A stretch of DNA of 64,000 nt from Penium margaritaceum (GCA_023375785.1 SZWC01000031.1:618415-682414), one strand, 5' to 3'. Numbered from the stretch's first letter, positions 11,501 through 24,350 are shown. Translations and numbers: made by a program. The notes: a model not told the origin generated them from the sequence alone.

Positions 11501-13410
11501 CTGAGAGAAGGTTGAACGCAGTATCAGGCACATACAGCACGCCATGGAACACTCCCACTTCAATGCCACGTGGGGTCTCCAACCACATCTCTACAATCCC
11601 AATCCCCTCAGCATACACCGCCCGATCATCACCCAAAGCAATCGGACAGGGGGGAATGAAGAACACTGCGTCAACCACTCCTTGTGGTGCGTAAGACTCT
11701 TGATACCCCCTGAGTCCTTGTACCACACCAGATCCGCCTTTTCCTTCTGTGACATGTCAGACTTGGCCATGAAGAGGCGGTCGCATACCTCCTTGGCGAC
11801 GTTCATGTTGCCAAAATGACGCACGCCGGCCTGGTTCTGCTGCTGGTGCTGCTTACGTTGCTGTGACTACTGCTGCTATTGCTGTGGAGATTGCTGCTTT
11901 TGCTGCTACTGCTGCTGCTCCTTCTCGGCCCTCTTGAACTTGAAGCACACTTTCTTATAGTGCCCCTCTTTCTGGCAATAGTGGCACTTGCCCTTCTTCT
12001 TGCCTCTCTGCTGGCTAAACTGCTGCTGCTGCTGGTTGTGTGAGCCCATGGCCATGAAAGCTGCTTCACTGCAGCTGCTGCGGCCATTGCGCTTTGCTAC
12101 ATTGCGACATAGTTCTACTTGCACCAGGTGCGTGTAGATGAAGTCGAGGTCGAGAGTCGGCTGGCACTGCAACGTCTCTGGCAGCGTGTCGTAGCTCGTT
12201 GGGAGTCCCCTCAGCAAGAGGAGGACAAAGCGCATGTCTTCCACGGGGTTGCCAGCCGTTTTCTGCTGCTCTGCCAGCTCCTTTGCCCTGTCCAAGTACG
12301 CCTCCATTCCTTCCCCACCTTGCATTTTCAACGCCATCATCTTCTCCTCCAAAAGCATGAGGAATGCAGGATCCTTGCTCTCATACTTCTTGCACAACGT
12401 GTCCTACCCCTCTTTTGCAGTAGCCTTGTCATTCACGTACTGGAGATGCGGGATGGAGATGGTATTAACAAGCAGTACGTAAGCCTGCTTGTCCTTCTTC
12501 TTCCATTCCTCATATGTCGCCGCTGCAGTTGTAGATGAACTTGCATCTGCTGCACCTTTCTGTGGCGTCTTTCCCGCCACCACTTCTGCTGCGGTGATGC
12601 CTTTTGCCTATGGAGGCGTAGCGCGCTCGTCGCCGCTCACCACCTCCCACAAGCTCCTCTCCTCCAAAAGGAGGCGGGTACGGATCTTTCAAAACGTGAA
12701 GTTGGCGCCTCCTTCCAGCCTCTCCAGGGACTGGGCTGCTGTTACCACACCTGCTGCTGCCATTTTGAGCCTTGGTGATGCTCAGCGCTGCCCTTGAGTG
12801 GCAGCGCTACCCCTGCTTCTGCTGCTGCTTCAGCCAGAAATCTGTCGGACAGAAAATGGACTGTAGAGCCCAGCAGACTAGGCATTTGGAAAAACAGAGC
12901 CCTCCATTGGAAAACTCAGCTCAAAAACTTTCAGATCGACCCATAAAACAGGGTCATCAACAGGGGATTTTCAGAGATATGCCCTTTTGAAAACAGGGTA
13001 TGCTTATGCTCCTACTCCAGCTTACACCAGTCAGCTTGTAAACGGCGTTTCTCCCAAACGTCTTGATGGAATGCAAATATTTTTGCACTTATTGAAAGCT
13101 TAGCAAAAATAATTTAATTCGTATGTGCTACTTTTTAAATTTGACAAAGAAACAAGAGAGTTATGGTCATCACAAGGTGAGAGTCTTACTCAGAGAGAAG
13201 AGTGTAGCCCTGGCCGACCTCGTTTTGAGCATAACACTTAATCCGGCCTTTGGATCTTCGCGATTTTGTGCTCGTTGGAAAGCTTTCTTTTCTAACTTGA
13301 AGTTCAAGTGGTCGATTGTTAAACCTGGCGAAGGTTTCACCCCAACCCATCACTCTCAAAGTGACGGTCTGTGCTAGCCGAAAGCGGCAGAACTTGGCTC
13401 TGATAACATG

Positions 13411-14610
13411 TGTTGGATGTGGAGGAGAGAGGGAGCCTTGGAGCAGCGAGCATGTGGGACTTGAAGGGCATTACTTGTACTGAAGAATGGTTGTTAAATC
13501 ACTCAAAATGATGGAGTACATATAGAGCTAGAGCTTGGGCAAGTCAGCCCTTTCACATGCCACACTAAGAGTGCACACCACGAGACTTTCCCGATTCTGG
13601 CCATGGACTTGGAATCTCGAGTCGGTCCTGACCTGAAGTATCGGGATCGCGATTCCGAATACAGGAATTGCGATTCCAAGGAATCTCGATTCCTGTATTC
13701 AGGAATCTCGATTCTGCACTTTTCTCAGGTATCCATGCCAAAACACACTACCAAAAAGAACAGGAAAGTGCTACATCACATGCTTATTGTCTTGTTTAAC
13801 ATGCCATGTATGACGTTACTAGGTATGTATGATTGTGTTTATGTATAGTTCTCACCTGAAACATATAGGTACATGCCTATGGTCTTCATAACATATATAC
13901 CCCACATACAAAGTGAGGAATCTCGATTCCATTATGATTCTGATTCCTCGAATTGGAACCTCGATTCCAGGATGGGAGTTGAAACCTCGATTCCTGTATT
14001 CGATTATCGTCTTTTGGTGTGCACCCTTAAGCCACACCAATTAGCCATGGAGGCTAAGGCTCACACACTATAGTCCATAATCTCACACAAGGGAGGGAAT
14101 CAGCCTAGCAATCAGGCTGACCACTCACAAACGACGTACACAGCTAGAGAATGCTCTCATGGCACACTCCTAGTGGTTACATTACCCACAATCCCATGGA
14201 GAATTGCCGTGTGTCCATGGCTAGCACACAAGGATCTTGCCTCACCTAAAAAGTAAGGAGAGGTACCTTTTTCCTAGTGAGTACACTCTGACAAGGCCAC
14301 CCAAGAATCTAGGGACTTTTTGGATATTTCTCCCATCAGGTCTTGACCCTGGATCTCTTGCCTTTTTCATTTCATAGGCTAGCCATCGCCCATGGTCACC
14401 CGGATATCGGCGGTCGATGACCCCGAATACTTCGAAAATTCATATCTCCCAATCCGACTGTTCGATCGGCCTCAAACTTGGACCGCAGACATTTTGCCAC
14501 CTGGTCTGTCCAATGTCGAAATCTGATTGACGATCGGAGCACACATCTGGTACTTTTCTGGAACTTGCTCTTGTGGACCTGAAACCGAGCCGATGGCTCC
14601 TTGTCCAACG
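13411..14610 (-). repeat. 5' LTR of element C, containing a hAT-like MITE
   Basis: About 728 bp of family 1 LTR plus the 464-bp insert and its 8-bp duplication. The neighbouring GGCTCTGATAACA (about 13396-13408) is the slightly changed complement of the tRNA-iMet 3'-end primer site. The ATTCC target duplication follows at 14611-14615. Confidence 0.92.
13566..14029. mobile_element. hAT-like MITE, copy 1
   Basis: 464 bp with 14-bp terminal inverted repeats: TAAGAGTGCACACC at the left and GGTGTGCACCCTTA at the right. It is flanked by an 8-bp duplication, TGCCACAC (13558-13565) and AGCCACAC (14030-14037), with one difference; removing it restores the family 1 LTR. An 8-bp duplication is typical of the hAT superfamily. 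The interior holds many palindromic pieces of the type GGAATCTCGATTCC near both ends and a middle without coding capacity. No transposase, so non-autonomous. Copies 2 and 3 share the ends but have different interior repeats. Confidence 0.85.
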
Positions 14611-14826
14611 ATTCCAAGGTCCTTCATGGTGGCGCCACTTGGCGGTCAAAGGGAGTGCCATTTAGGCAGGGGGGGATGACGCAATCCAGATTGTCCCCAA
14701 AATCGCTCATCCAAGGAGCCACTACGCGCCTAGGCTAGAGGCTGGCTCTAGGACTATAAAAACCTGTCAGTTGCCTGTCATTGAGTACAGTTCTTACCTT
14801 TGAGACTCCTTACAGAGTTGTCCACC

Positions 14827-15316
14827 AAAGGCAAAACTGTACTCAATGACAGGCAACTGACAGGTTCTAGCCTAGGCACGTAGTGGCTCCTTGGATGAGC
14901 CACTTTGGGGCCAATCTGGATTCCGTCATCCCCCCTGCCTAGATGGCGCTCCCTGTGACCGCCAAGTGGCACCAACCACCAGGAAGGGCCTTGGAATGTT
15001 CTAAGATGTCTCTCTGAACCTTCCTATCCCCCTTTTGGTCACAAAGAAAATTAGTCACCGGGCTGGGATTTGACCTAGTGACCTCTCGCTCCAGAGACTA
15101 ACTGTGGAATGTCTAAGCCACAAGGATTTGTCCTAGGTGTTATTTGCTGGCTATAGTATCCAGATTAGACCAAGGGGACTTGCTCCAAAGGAGCAATGCA
15201 TGCCTTGTCTATCTGGACCAGACGTAGGGGACTTAGTCCAAGGGAGTAGTGCATGCCTAGTCCGTCCTATGCCTGTCCAAATATCAGCCATGGACAAGGA
15301 GCATATAAGGTCAACA
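14827..15316 (-). repeat. Inverted partial R1 LTR, head to head with the LTR of B
   Basis: Matches the R1 LTR in the opposite orientation to the LTR of B. Its outer end, ...GGTCAACA, is at 15316. The two arms meet near 14826: the sequence around ACTCAATGACAGGCAACTGACAGG occurs in both orientations within about 90 bases. The left arm is 14616-14802 plus the part beyond element C. Contains a tRNA-like segment at 15054-15120. Confidence 0.8.
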
Positions 15317-17593
15317 TGTGTAGCCGATGATCTTGTTGTCGTCGCCATTGTAGGTGATGCCGATGTTGATGGTTCCAGCAATGTAGCGGAAGATCCGCTT
15401 CACAGCCTTCTGGTGCTCAGGTCCGCGGTTCGCCATGTGCTGGCTCACAACGCTAATAGCCTGTGCAAGGTTCGGCCTTGTTGCAACCATCAGGTACATG
15501 AGGCTCCCTATGGCGCTCTGGTACTTCTGCCGCTCAGCTGCATCTGCTTTTCCATTGAAGCTCACGAGGTACTGCCGCGTCTCTAGCGGCGTGCCGATGG
15601 GTTTGGTCTCTGCCGTGCCAAACTGCTGCAAGATATCCTTGATGTAGCCGCTCAGCTATACCGACAGAGAGCGTTATCCGTGGTCACGCGTGATGTGGAT
15701 ACCGAGGAAGTATGGTGCCTCCTTGAGATCGGACATCTGGAAGCGCTCTTGCATGGCCTCCTTGAACTCCTGCAATGTAGAGACGTTGTTGGAAAAGAGG
15801 AGCATGTCATCTACATAGATGATGATGATGAGCACCTCATGACCATGGTGCGAGTGATAGATGTTGTAGCCACACTCACTACGCAGAAAACCTATGCTTT
15901 GCAACACCGCATTGAATTTTTGGTTCCAAATATGTGACGCTTGCTTGAGGCCGTACAGCGACTTCTACAGCTTGCAAACCAGGTGCTCCTAGCCATCCAT
16001 GACGAATCCCTCCGGCTGCCTCGTGTACATTTCCTCCTCCAAGTCAACGTTCAAGAATGACGTCTTGGGATCCATGTGGTGAATCGCAAAGTCCTCATCT
16101 GTTGCATAAGAAAAGAGCATACACACAGAGGCAAACTTGGTAACATGGGCAAAGGTTAATGTTCAATCAATGCCCTTCTGCTACAAGTAGCCCTTGGCGA
16201 CCAGCCACGCCTTGTACTTTTCCAGGTTGCCATCTGGGCCCCTCTTCTTCTTGAATATCCACTTGCATTTGATTACCTTCCGTCTGGGGGGACGCCTTGT
16301 CACCTTCCACGTACCGTTGTCAAGCTACGACTATATCTCCTGTTGCAAAGCTTGCGCCCAATCTGTTGCATCTGGTGCAGCAGAGCCTCCTAGTTCGACG
16401 TCGGCTTATTAGAGTCTGCTGCAACTGCGACGTTCATCTGGTCTGGTTTTTTTAGCATCCAGAAATGCCCGCGTTCACCAGGCTTGTAGCGCACCCTTAG
16501 AGGGTACCTTTGACCTGGTGCTAGAGCGTTAGCAGGCGGTTGGCGCGGTGCTGCTGACACAACTGCTCATGTTGATGGTAGTGCATCTTCTTCCTCTACT
16601 TCTATCGATGAGGCTATTGTATCGGCTTCATCAGACATGGGAGAATAGAGTGGTTCTCCAACTGTCACAGTAGAGGAAGGTTCAAAAGAGGCGAGGTCAG
16701 GGAGAATATCTGCTCCCACTTTTTCATCAACTACGGTTTGTGTAGCCTCTTTGTAGATGATGTTGGTGCCAATGACGTTACTTTCATTGAAAACGACATA
16801 TCCGGAGATGATGACGTGGCCAGTATCCCTCTCGTAGAGACGAAACTCCTTACTTGCCATGTCATATACGATCATCAGTATTTGTGCGCTCTTTGCGTCC
16901 CATTTCTGCCGCTTCTCCTTGGGCACGTGTATGTGCGCCAAGCTGCCAAACTAGCAAAGATGACCCATCCTCGTATGGTGTCATCTCCTCCAAGACCTTG
17001 GTGGGCCTACGGTTCTTGATGTACCGCGCAGTGCTCACTGCTTCAATCAAAACTCATAGGTGAGCCGAGCCGCGTGAAGCATGGAGCACGCTGATTATGG
17101 CGCAGTCCGTTGCGCCTTGATGCCTGGTGCTGCGAGGTAGTCGTGGAAGTCTTTGCTGAGGTACTCCCCGCTTTGGTCGTTGCGCAGCGCCTTGATCGTC
17201 TTTCCAGTCTGGTTCTCCACTATTGCCTTGAACTCCTTGAACCTGTCAATGCACTATTCCTTTAAGGTAAGGAAGTACACAGTAGTGTAACGGCTCAAAT
17301 CATCAATGAAGGTGAGGAAATACATAGAGCCTCTTAAGCTCTAGGTCTGCATCGGACCATGCAAATCTATGTGGACCAGCTCTAGCACCTCCTTCAGGCA
17401 ATCCCTTACTCCAAAGAACACCTCACGATGCTGCTTCCCCTCCAAACAACCGATGCACAATCGTTGCTAAAAGTTAGAGATGGTGGGTAAGTCACGCACC
17501 ATCTGCTTTGTTTGAAGTTGCTACAAGGTGCGCATGCCGATGTGGCCGTAGCGTGCACGCCATATTTTGCCATCTGTGGTTTGCACCACTACT
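15317..17593 (-). mobile_element. Element D: family 1 copia fragment, truncated at both ends
   Basis: From high to low coordinate: pre-integrase about 17593-17420, integrase about 17420-16870, linker with serine/glutamate-rich sequence about 16870-16440, RT about 16400-15600 (MDDDEHLMT in the complement of YVDDMLLFSN), and the first part of RNase H to 15317. No LTR, Gag or protease. The left end abuts the R1 LTR end exactly at ...TCAACA and the right end joins element E in a stretch of microhomology. Heavily decayed, with many breaks. Confidence 0.85.
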
Positions 17594-18186
17594 GGATAAG
17601 AAAGGAGCGTACGCACAGAGACAAAGTTAGCAACAGGAGCAAAGGTTTCAGTATAACTGATGTCCTCCTGCTGCGACTAGGCCTTGGCGACCAGTCTTGC
17701 CTTGTACTTTTCCAGGTTGCCATTTGCGCCCCTCTTCTTCTTAGACACCCACTTGCACTTGACTACCTTGCGTCCAGGTGGATGTTCACACAGCTCCCAC
17801 GTAGCGTTGTCGAGCTGTGACTATTTCTCCTACTGCACAACTTGCGCCTAATCTGCTACATCGGGTATAGCCATGACCTCCTTGTATGACATTAGCTCAT
17901 CTGAGTATGCTGTAACTGTGACGTTCATCTGGTCTGGCTTTTGGAGCATCCAGAAATACCCGCGCTCACCAGGTTTGTAGTACACATTGAGACAGTACCT
18001 TCGACTTGCTTCTAGAGCGTTAGCAAGCGGCTGGTACGGAACTACTCGCATAATAGCTCTTGGATACGTGCATGTGCGCCAAGCTGCCAAATGCGCAAAG
18101 ATGACCCACGCTGAGCTTCTTGCCGAACCAGGCCTCGTACGGTGTCATCTGCTCCAGAGCTTTGGTTGGACTGCGGTTCTTGATGT
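17594..18186 (-). mobile_element. Element E: small family 1 copia fragment
   Basis: RT N-terminal part (about 17594-17890, the complement of KWV.KKRGANGNLEKYKARL), linker (RRYCLNVYYKPGERGYFWMLQKPDQMN) and a short integrase C-terminal piece up to 18186. It repeats domains already present in D, so it derives from a separate copy or a rearrangement. Both ends are abrupt joins to other family 1 sequence. Confidence 0.75.
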
Positions 18187-18742
18187 TGTTGTCGTTGCTG
18201 TTGTAGATGATGCCGATGTTGATGATAGCGGAAGATCCGCTTCACTGTCTTCCGGTGCTCAAGTCCGGTATTAGCCATATATTGGCTCACACCGCTAACA
18301 GCCTGTGCGAGCTTTGGCTTCGTTGCAAACATCAGGTACATGAGGCTGCCGACACCGCTTTCGTACTTCTGCCGCTCAGCTGCATTCGCTTTGCCATTGA
18401 AGCTCACAAGGAACTGCCGCATCTCCAGCGGCGTGCCGATGGATTTGGCCTCTGCCATGTCGAACGGCTTCAAGACAACCTTGATGTAATGTCTTTGCTG
18501 CACCGAGAGAGAGCGTGATTTGCAATCACGCGTGAACTGGATTCTAAGCAAGGATGACGCCTCCCTGAGATCAGACATTAGGAAGCGCTCCTACATGGCC
18601 TCCTTGAACTCCTGCAGTACAGCCATGCTGTTGCAAAGGAGGAGCATGTCATCCACATAGATGATGATGATGAGAACCTCATGACCATACTGCCAGCGAT
18701 AGATGTTGTAGTCATACTCACTGCGCTCAAACCCCATGTACT

Positions 18743-19481
18743 TGTTGGGAAAGGAACCATCCGGCTCAGTTTGAGGTCCACAGGAGCAAGTTCCAGGAAG
18801 GTACTAGATGCTTGCTCTGATCGTCGATCCGACTTCTTCATTGGAAAGATGAGGTGGCAAAATGTCTATGGTCCATGTTTGAGGCCCATCCAACAATCGG
18901 ATTGGGAGATTTTGAATTTTTGAAGTATTCGAGATCATCGACCGCCGATATCCGGGTGACCATGGGCGATGGCTCCATGCCTTAGCCCGAGAAAAGAGAA
19001 CGGCAAGAGATCCAGGGTGAAGACCTGATGGGAGAAATATCCAAAAAGGTCCTAGATTCTTTGGTTGCCTTGTCAGAGTGTACTGACTAGGAAAAACGTA
19101 CCTCTCTTTACTTTTTAGGTGAGGTGAGATCTTTGTGTACTATCCATGGACACATGGCGATTCTCCATGGGATTGTGGGTTATGCGACCACTAGGAGTGT
19201 GCCATGAGAGCATTCTCTAGCTCTCTAGGTCGTGTGTGAGTGGTCAGCCTGATTGCTAGGCTGATTTCCTCCCTTGTGTGAGATTATGGACTCCAGTGTG
19301 TGAGCCTTAGCCTCCATGGTTAACTGGTGTGGCTTGTGAGAGGACTGACTTGTCCAAGGTCTAGCTCTATATGTACTCCATCATTTTGAGTGATTTAACA
19401 ACCATTCTTTAGCACAAGTGATGCCCTTCCAGTCCTACATGCTCGCTGCTCCAAGGCTCCCTCTCTCCTCCAGATCCAACA
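18743..19481 (+). repeat. 5' LTR of element F
   Basis: 739 bp, TGTTGGGAAAGGAACC to AGATCCAACA. A TATA-like CTATATG lies at about 19367-19373, upstream of the conserved stretch before the LTR end. The tRNA primer site follows after three bases. Confidence 0.94.
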
Positions 19482-19483
19482 TT

Positions 19484-19495
19484 TGGTATCAGAGC
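19484..19495 (+). other. Primer binding site, tRNA-iMet 3' end type
   Basis: TGGTATCAGAGC is complementary to the 3' end of plant-type initiator methionine tRNA, the common primer of plant copia elements. The same site follows the 5' LTR in J (36252-36263) and N (61394-61405), and is found on the minus strand in L (53222-53233). Confidence 0.9.
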
Positions 19496-20940
19496 TAAGT
19501 TCTGCCACTTTCTGCCAGCACTGGCTGTCATTTTGAGAGTGATAGGTTGGGGTGGAACCTTTACCAGATTTGACGATTGACCACTCGATCTTCTAGTTCA
19601 AGAGACAAGCTTTCCAACGAACCCCAGATCACGAAGATTCAATAGTCGGATAGAGAGTTATGCTCACAACGAGGTCGGCCAAGGCTACACTCTTCTCTTT
19701 GAGTAAGACCATCGCCTTGTGATGACCATAACTCTCTCGTTTTGTTGTCAAGTTTAAAAAGTAGCACATACAAATTAAATTATTTTTCCTAAGCTTTCTA
19801 TTGGTACAAAAAAAATTGCATTCCATTGGTATGTTTGGGAGAAACACCGTTTACAAGCTGGCTGGTGTGAGCTGGAGTAGGAGCAGAAGCATACCCTGTT
19901 TTCAAAAGGGCATATCTCTGAAAATGCCGAGTTGATGACCCTGTTTTATGGGTCGATCCGAAATGTTTTGAGCTGCATTTTCGAGTGGTGGGCTCAGTTT
20001 TTCAAATTTTCCAGTCTACTGGCCTCTACAGTCCATTTTCTATCAGACAGATTTCTGGCTGAAGCAACAGAAGAAGCAGGGGTAGGGCTGCCACTCAAGG
20101 GCAGCGCTGAGTATCACCAAGGCTCAAAATGGCAGCAACAGGCGTGATAACATCAGCCCAGCCCTTGGAGAGGCTCGAAGGACATGCCAACTTCACGTTT
20201 TGGAGAATCCCTACCTGCCTCCTTTTGGAGGAGAGGGGCTTGTGGGAAGTGGTGAGCGGCGACGAGCGCGCCCCGCCTCCATAGGCAAAAGGCATCACCG
20301 CAGCAGAGGTGGTGGTGGAGAAGACACCGCGAAAAGACAGGGAGCGGCATATGAGGAGTGGAAGAAGAAGGACGGGCAGGCGTATGGGCTGCTTGTCAGC
20401 ACCATCTTTAACCCGCATCTTCAGTACGTGTGTGACAAGGCTACTGCAAAAGAGAGGTGGGACACGTTGTGCAAGAAGTATGAGAGCAAGGATCCTGCAT
20501 TCCTCATGCTTTTGGAGGAGAAGATGATGACGTTGAAAATGCAGGATGGCGAAGGGATGGAGGCGTACTTGGATAGGGCAAAGGAGCTGGCGAAGTAGCA
20601 AAACTCGGCCAGCAACCCTGTGGAAGACACGCGCTTTGTCCTCCTCTTGCTAAGGGGACTCCTAACGAGCTATAACACGGTGGGAGAGACGTTGGACTGC
20701 CAGCCGACCCTCGACCTCGACTTCATCTGCACGTACCTGGTGCAGGTAGAACTGCGTCGCAACGCAGCAAAGCACAATGGCGGCAACAACAGCAGTGAAG
20801 GAGCTTTCATAGCCATGGGCTCACACAACCAGCAGCAGTAGGAGTCTGGCTAGCAGAGAGACAAGATAGGCAAGTGCCACTATTGCCAGAAAGAGGGCCA
20901 GTACAAGAAAGAGTGCTTCAATTTCAAGAGGGACCAGAAG

Positions 20941-21030
20941 GAGCAGCAGTAGCAGCAGCAAAAGCAGCAATCTCCACAAGAACAACAGCAGCAGTCACAG
21001 CAACATCAACAGTAGCAGCAGCAGCAAACC
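20941..21030 (+). repeat. CAG/CAA-rich glutamine linker of element F
   Basis: Degenerate CAG/CAA triplets between zinc knuckle and protease. Present in every family 1 copy that reaches this region, at different lengths: about 11825-11930 (C), 28085-28165 (G), 31468-31552 (H), 37765-37893 (J), 51719-51825 (L), 57398-57490 (M), 63170-63250 (N). Confidence 0.9.
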
Positions 21031-24000
21031 CAGACTGGCGTGCGTTGTTTTGGCAACATGAACATCGCCAAGGAGGTGCGCGACCGCCTCTTCATGGCGA
21101 AGTCTGACATGTCGCAGAAGGAAAAGGCAGATCAAGCGTGGTACAAGGACTCCGGGTGTACCAAGAGTCTGACGCATCACAAGGAGTGGTTTACGCAGCT
21201 GCTCTCCATTCCCCCCCCGTCGGATGGCTTTGGGTGATGATCGGGTGGTGTATGCTGAAGGGATTGGGATTGTAGAGATGTGGTTGGAGACCCCGCGTGG
21301 CATTCAAGTTGGAGTGTTCCATGGCATGCTGTATGTGCCTGATACTACGTTCCACCTTCTCTCAGTGTCCTCTCTCACCAACATAGGACTGCGCGTCGTC
21401 TTTGACGATGACTACGGCTACATCCTCGATAAGGAAACAGGAGAGGAGTTGGCCAGGTCGGTGAAAGAAGGCGATGTGTACCGCCTGCTGGGGGCGACCA
21501 AGATCCCGCGCGAGCAGAGCCTTGCAACAGTTGTGCAGGCCACAGATGGCTAAATCTGGCATGCGCGCTACGGCCACATCGGCATGCGTACCTTACAGCA
21601 ACTTCAAATGAAGCAGATGGTGCATGACTTGCCCACCATCTATAACTTTGAGCAGCAGTTGTGCATCGGCAGTTTGGAGGGGAAGCAGCATCGCGAGGCT
21701 TTCTTTGGAGCAGGAGAGCGCGCAAAGAAGGTGCTGGAGCTGGTCCACACAGACTTGTGTGGCCCGATGCACACCCAGAGCTTTGGAGGCTCTAGGTATT
21801 TTCTCACCTTCATTGATGATTTCAGCCATTACACAGTTGTGTACTTCCTTTCCTCCAAGGACCATTGCATTGACAGGTTCAAGGCGTTCAAGGCCATGGT
21901 GGAGAACCAGAATGGCAAGAAAATCAAGGCGCTGCGCAGAGACCGCAGTGGAGAGTACCTGAGCAAGGAGTTCCAGGACTATCTCGAAGCAGCAGGCATC
22001 AAGGCACAGCGCACCGCGCCAAACTCGCCGCAGCAGAACAGCGTAGCAGAACGCGCCAACCGCACCATCGTTGAGTCGGCGTGCTCCATGCTACACGCGG
22101 CTCGGCTCACCTACGACTTTTAGGCGGAAGTAGTAAGCACTGCGGTGTACATCAAGAACCGCAAACCAACCAATGCCCTGGAGCAGATGACGCCGTACGA
22201 GGCGTGGTTCGGCAAGAAGCCGAGCGAGGGTCATCTTCGCGCATTTGCCAGCTTGGCGCACATGCACGTGCCAAAAGAGAAGCGGCAAAAGTGGGACGCG
22301 AAAAGCGCGCAGATGCTGATGATTGGCTACGACGTGGCAAGCAAGGCGTATCGCCTCTACGATAGGGATACAGGCCACGTCATCATGTCCAGGGATGTCG
22401 TCTTCAACGAGAGCAACGTCATCGGTACCAACATTGTTCGTGAAGAGGCAGCAAAAGCAGCAGCTGACGAGGCAGCGGGAGCAGATACCCTTCCTGACCC
22501 AGTCTCTCCTGATCCTTCCTCCACTGTGACAATGGGAGAACCAGTCTGCTCTCCCATGTCTCATGCAGTAGATACAGCGGCCTCATCGGCAGGAGCCGAG
22601 AAAGAAGATGCACCACCATCAACAGGATCCGTTTTACTGGCAGCACGGCGTCAGCCGCCTGCTAATTCTCCAGCACCAGGTCGGAGGTACCCTCTCAGGA
22701 TGCGCTACAAGCCTGGTGAGCACGGGCATTTCTGGATGCTCAAAAAACTAGACCAAATGAACGTCGCAGTTGCAGCAGACTCTGATGAGCAGAAGTGGTA
22801 GAAGGAGGTCATGGCGTCACCAGTTGCGGCATATTGGGCGCAAGCTGTACAGTAGGAGATACAGTCGCAGCTCGACAACGGTACATGGAAGCTGACTGAG
22901 CGTCCACCTGGACGTAAGGTGATCAAGTGCAAGTGGGTGTTCAAGAAGAAGCGGGGAGCAGATGGCAACCTGGAGAAGTATAAGACAAGGCTGGTCGCCA
23001 AGGGCTACTCGCAGCAGGAACGCATCGACTACACGGAAACCTTTGCTCCTGTTGCAAAGGTTGCCTCTGTGCGTACGCTCCTTTCCTATGTAGCAACAGA
23101 GGAATTTGAGGTCCACCACATGGACGTCAAGACGGCGTTCCTGAACGGTGACCCAGAGGAGGAGATTTACATGGAGCAGCCGGAGGAGTTCGTCATGGAT
23201 GGCCAGGAGCACCTGGTTTGCAAGCTACAGAAGTCGTTGTACGGCCTCAAGCAAGCGTTGCGTGCTTGGAACCAGAAGTAGGATGCGGTGTTGTAGTGCA
23301 TGGGGTTTGAGCACACCGAGTGTGACTATAGCGTCTATCACAGGCAGCATGGTCATGAGGTGCTCATCATCATCGTCTATGTGGATGACATGCTCCTCCT
23401 TTCCAACAGCATGTCTGCACTACAGGAGTTCAAGGAGGCCATGCAGGAGCGCTTCTAGATGTCTGATCTCGAGGAGGCATCATACTTCCCCGGTATCCAG
23501 ATCACGCGTGACCGCAAATCACGCTCTCTCTTACTGCCGTAGAGGCTCTACATCAAGGATGTCTTGCAGCGGTTCGGCATGGCAGATGCAAAACCCATCG
23601 GCACGCCGCTGGAGACGCGACCCTACCTACTGAGGTTCAATGGAGAAGCAAATGCAGCTAAGCGGCAGAAATACCAGAGTGCCGTCGGCAGCCTCAAATA
23701 CCTGATGGTTGCAACCAGGCTGGACCTTGCACAGGCTGTTAGCGCTGTTATCCAGCACATGGCAAACCCCGGACCTGAGCATCAGAAGGCAGTGAAGCGG
23801 ATCTTCCGCTACCTTGCTGGAACCATCAACATCAGCATCACCTACAACGGCAACAACAACAGCATCATCGGCTACACAGACGTTGATTGGGCTTCAAACC
23901 CTGAGGACCGCAAGTCCATCTCTGGACATGTGTTTCTCATGAATGCTGGGGCCATCAGCTGGTGGAGCAAGCGACAGGTGGTCGTGGGCACATCAAACAC

Positions 24001-24350
24001 GGAAGGTGAGTACGTCTCTCTCAGCTTTGGAGCCAAGGAAGCAGTTTGGCTTCAGCGTCTCATGGCAGAGATGAGTGGGAGTGCAGGAGTTCTAGTTCCT
24101 ATGCGCGTCGACAACCAAAGCGCAATCGCACTCACCAAGAATCATGAGCACCATGCACGCAACAAGCTCATTGACATCTCATATCACTTCATCAGGCACA
24201 TGGTGCAGGAGGGTGCTATCAAGTTGGAGTTTACTCCAACTAGCAAGCAGGTCGCTTATTTTTGCACCAAGCAAGTGACCTGTGAGAAGCAGGAGTTCTG
24301 CATGAAGGCATGTAGACTCAGCCCACTCTGACTGCGACAAAGTGGGAGAT

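Larger units (their letters stand above)
7781..14610 (-). mobile_element. Element C: full-length family 1 Ty1/copia element inserted in the LTR of B
   Basis: Both LTRs are present (7781-8514 and 13411-14610, the latter enlarged by a MITE). The 5-bp target duplication ATTCC flanks it on both sides and restores the host LTR of element B. Read on the minus strand, the parts are: Gag about 12770-12060, zinc knuckle CHYCQKEGHYKKVC near 11970, glutamine-rich linker 11930-11825, protease with KDSGG about 11824-11400, pre-integrase with WHARYGHI about 11340-11170, integrase with SDHGGEY about 11160-10560, linker with RRYPLRVRYKHGERG, RT about 10050-9240 with YVDDMFLLSN, and RNase H about 9010-8540. 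Length is about 6.36 kb without the MITE. Complete in outline but the frame is broken in several places. Confidence 0.95.
7452..14826 (+). repeat. 3' LTR of element B (family 2, subtype R1), split by element C
   Basis: The left part, 7452-7780, starts after the purine tract and matches, in reverse, the R1 copies at 14827-15316 and 55287-55982. Element C interrupts it at the duplicated 5-mer ATTCC (7776-7780 and 14611-14615). The right part, 14616-14826, continues the LTR with the sequence for the TATA-like TATAAAA region (near 14757) and then meets an inverted R1 copy. The outer end of the LTR is therefore missing. Confidence 0.8.
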
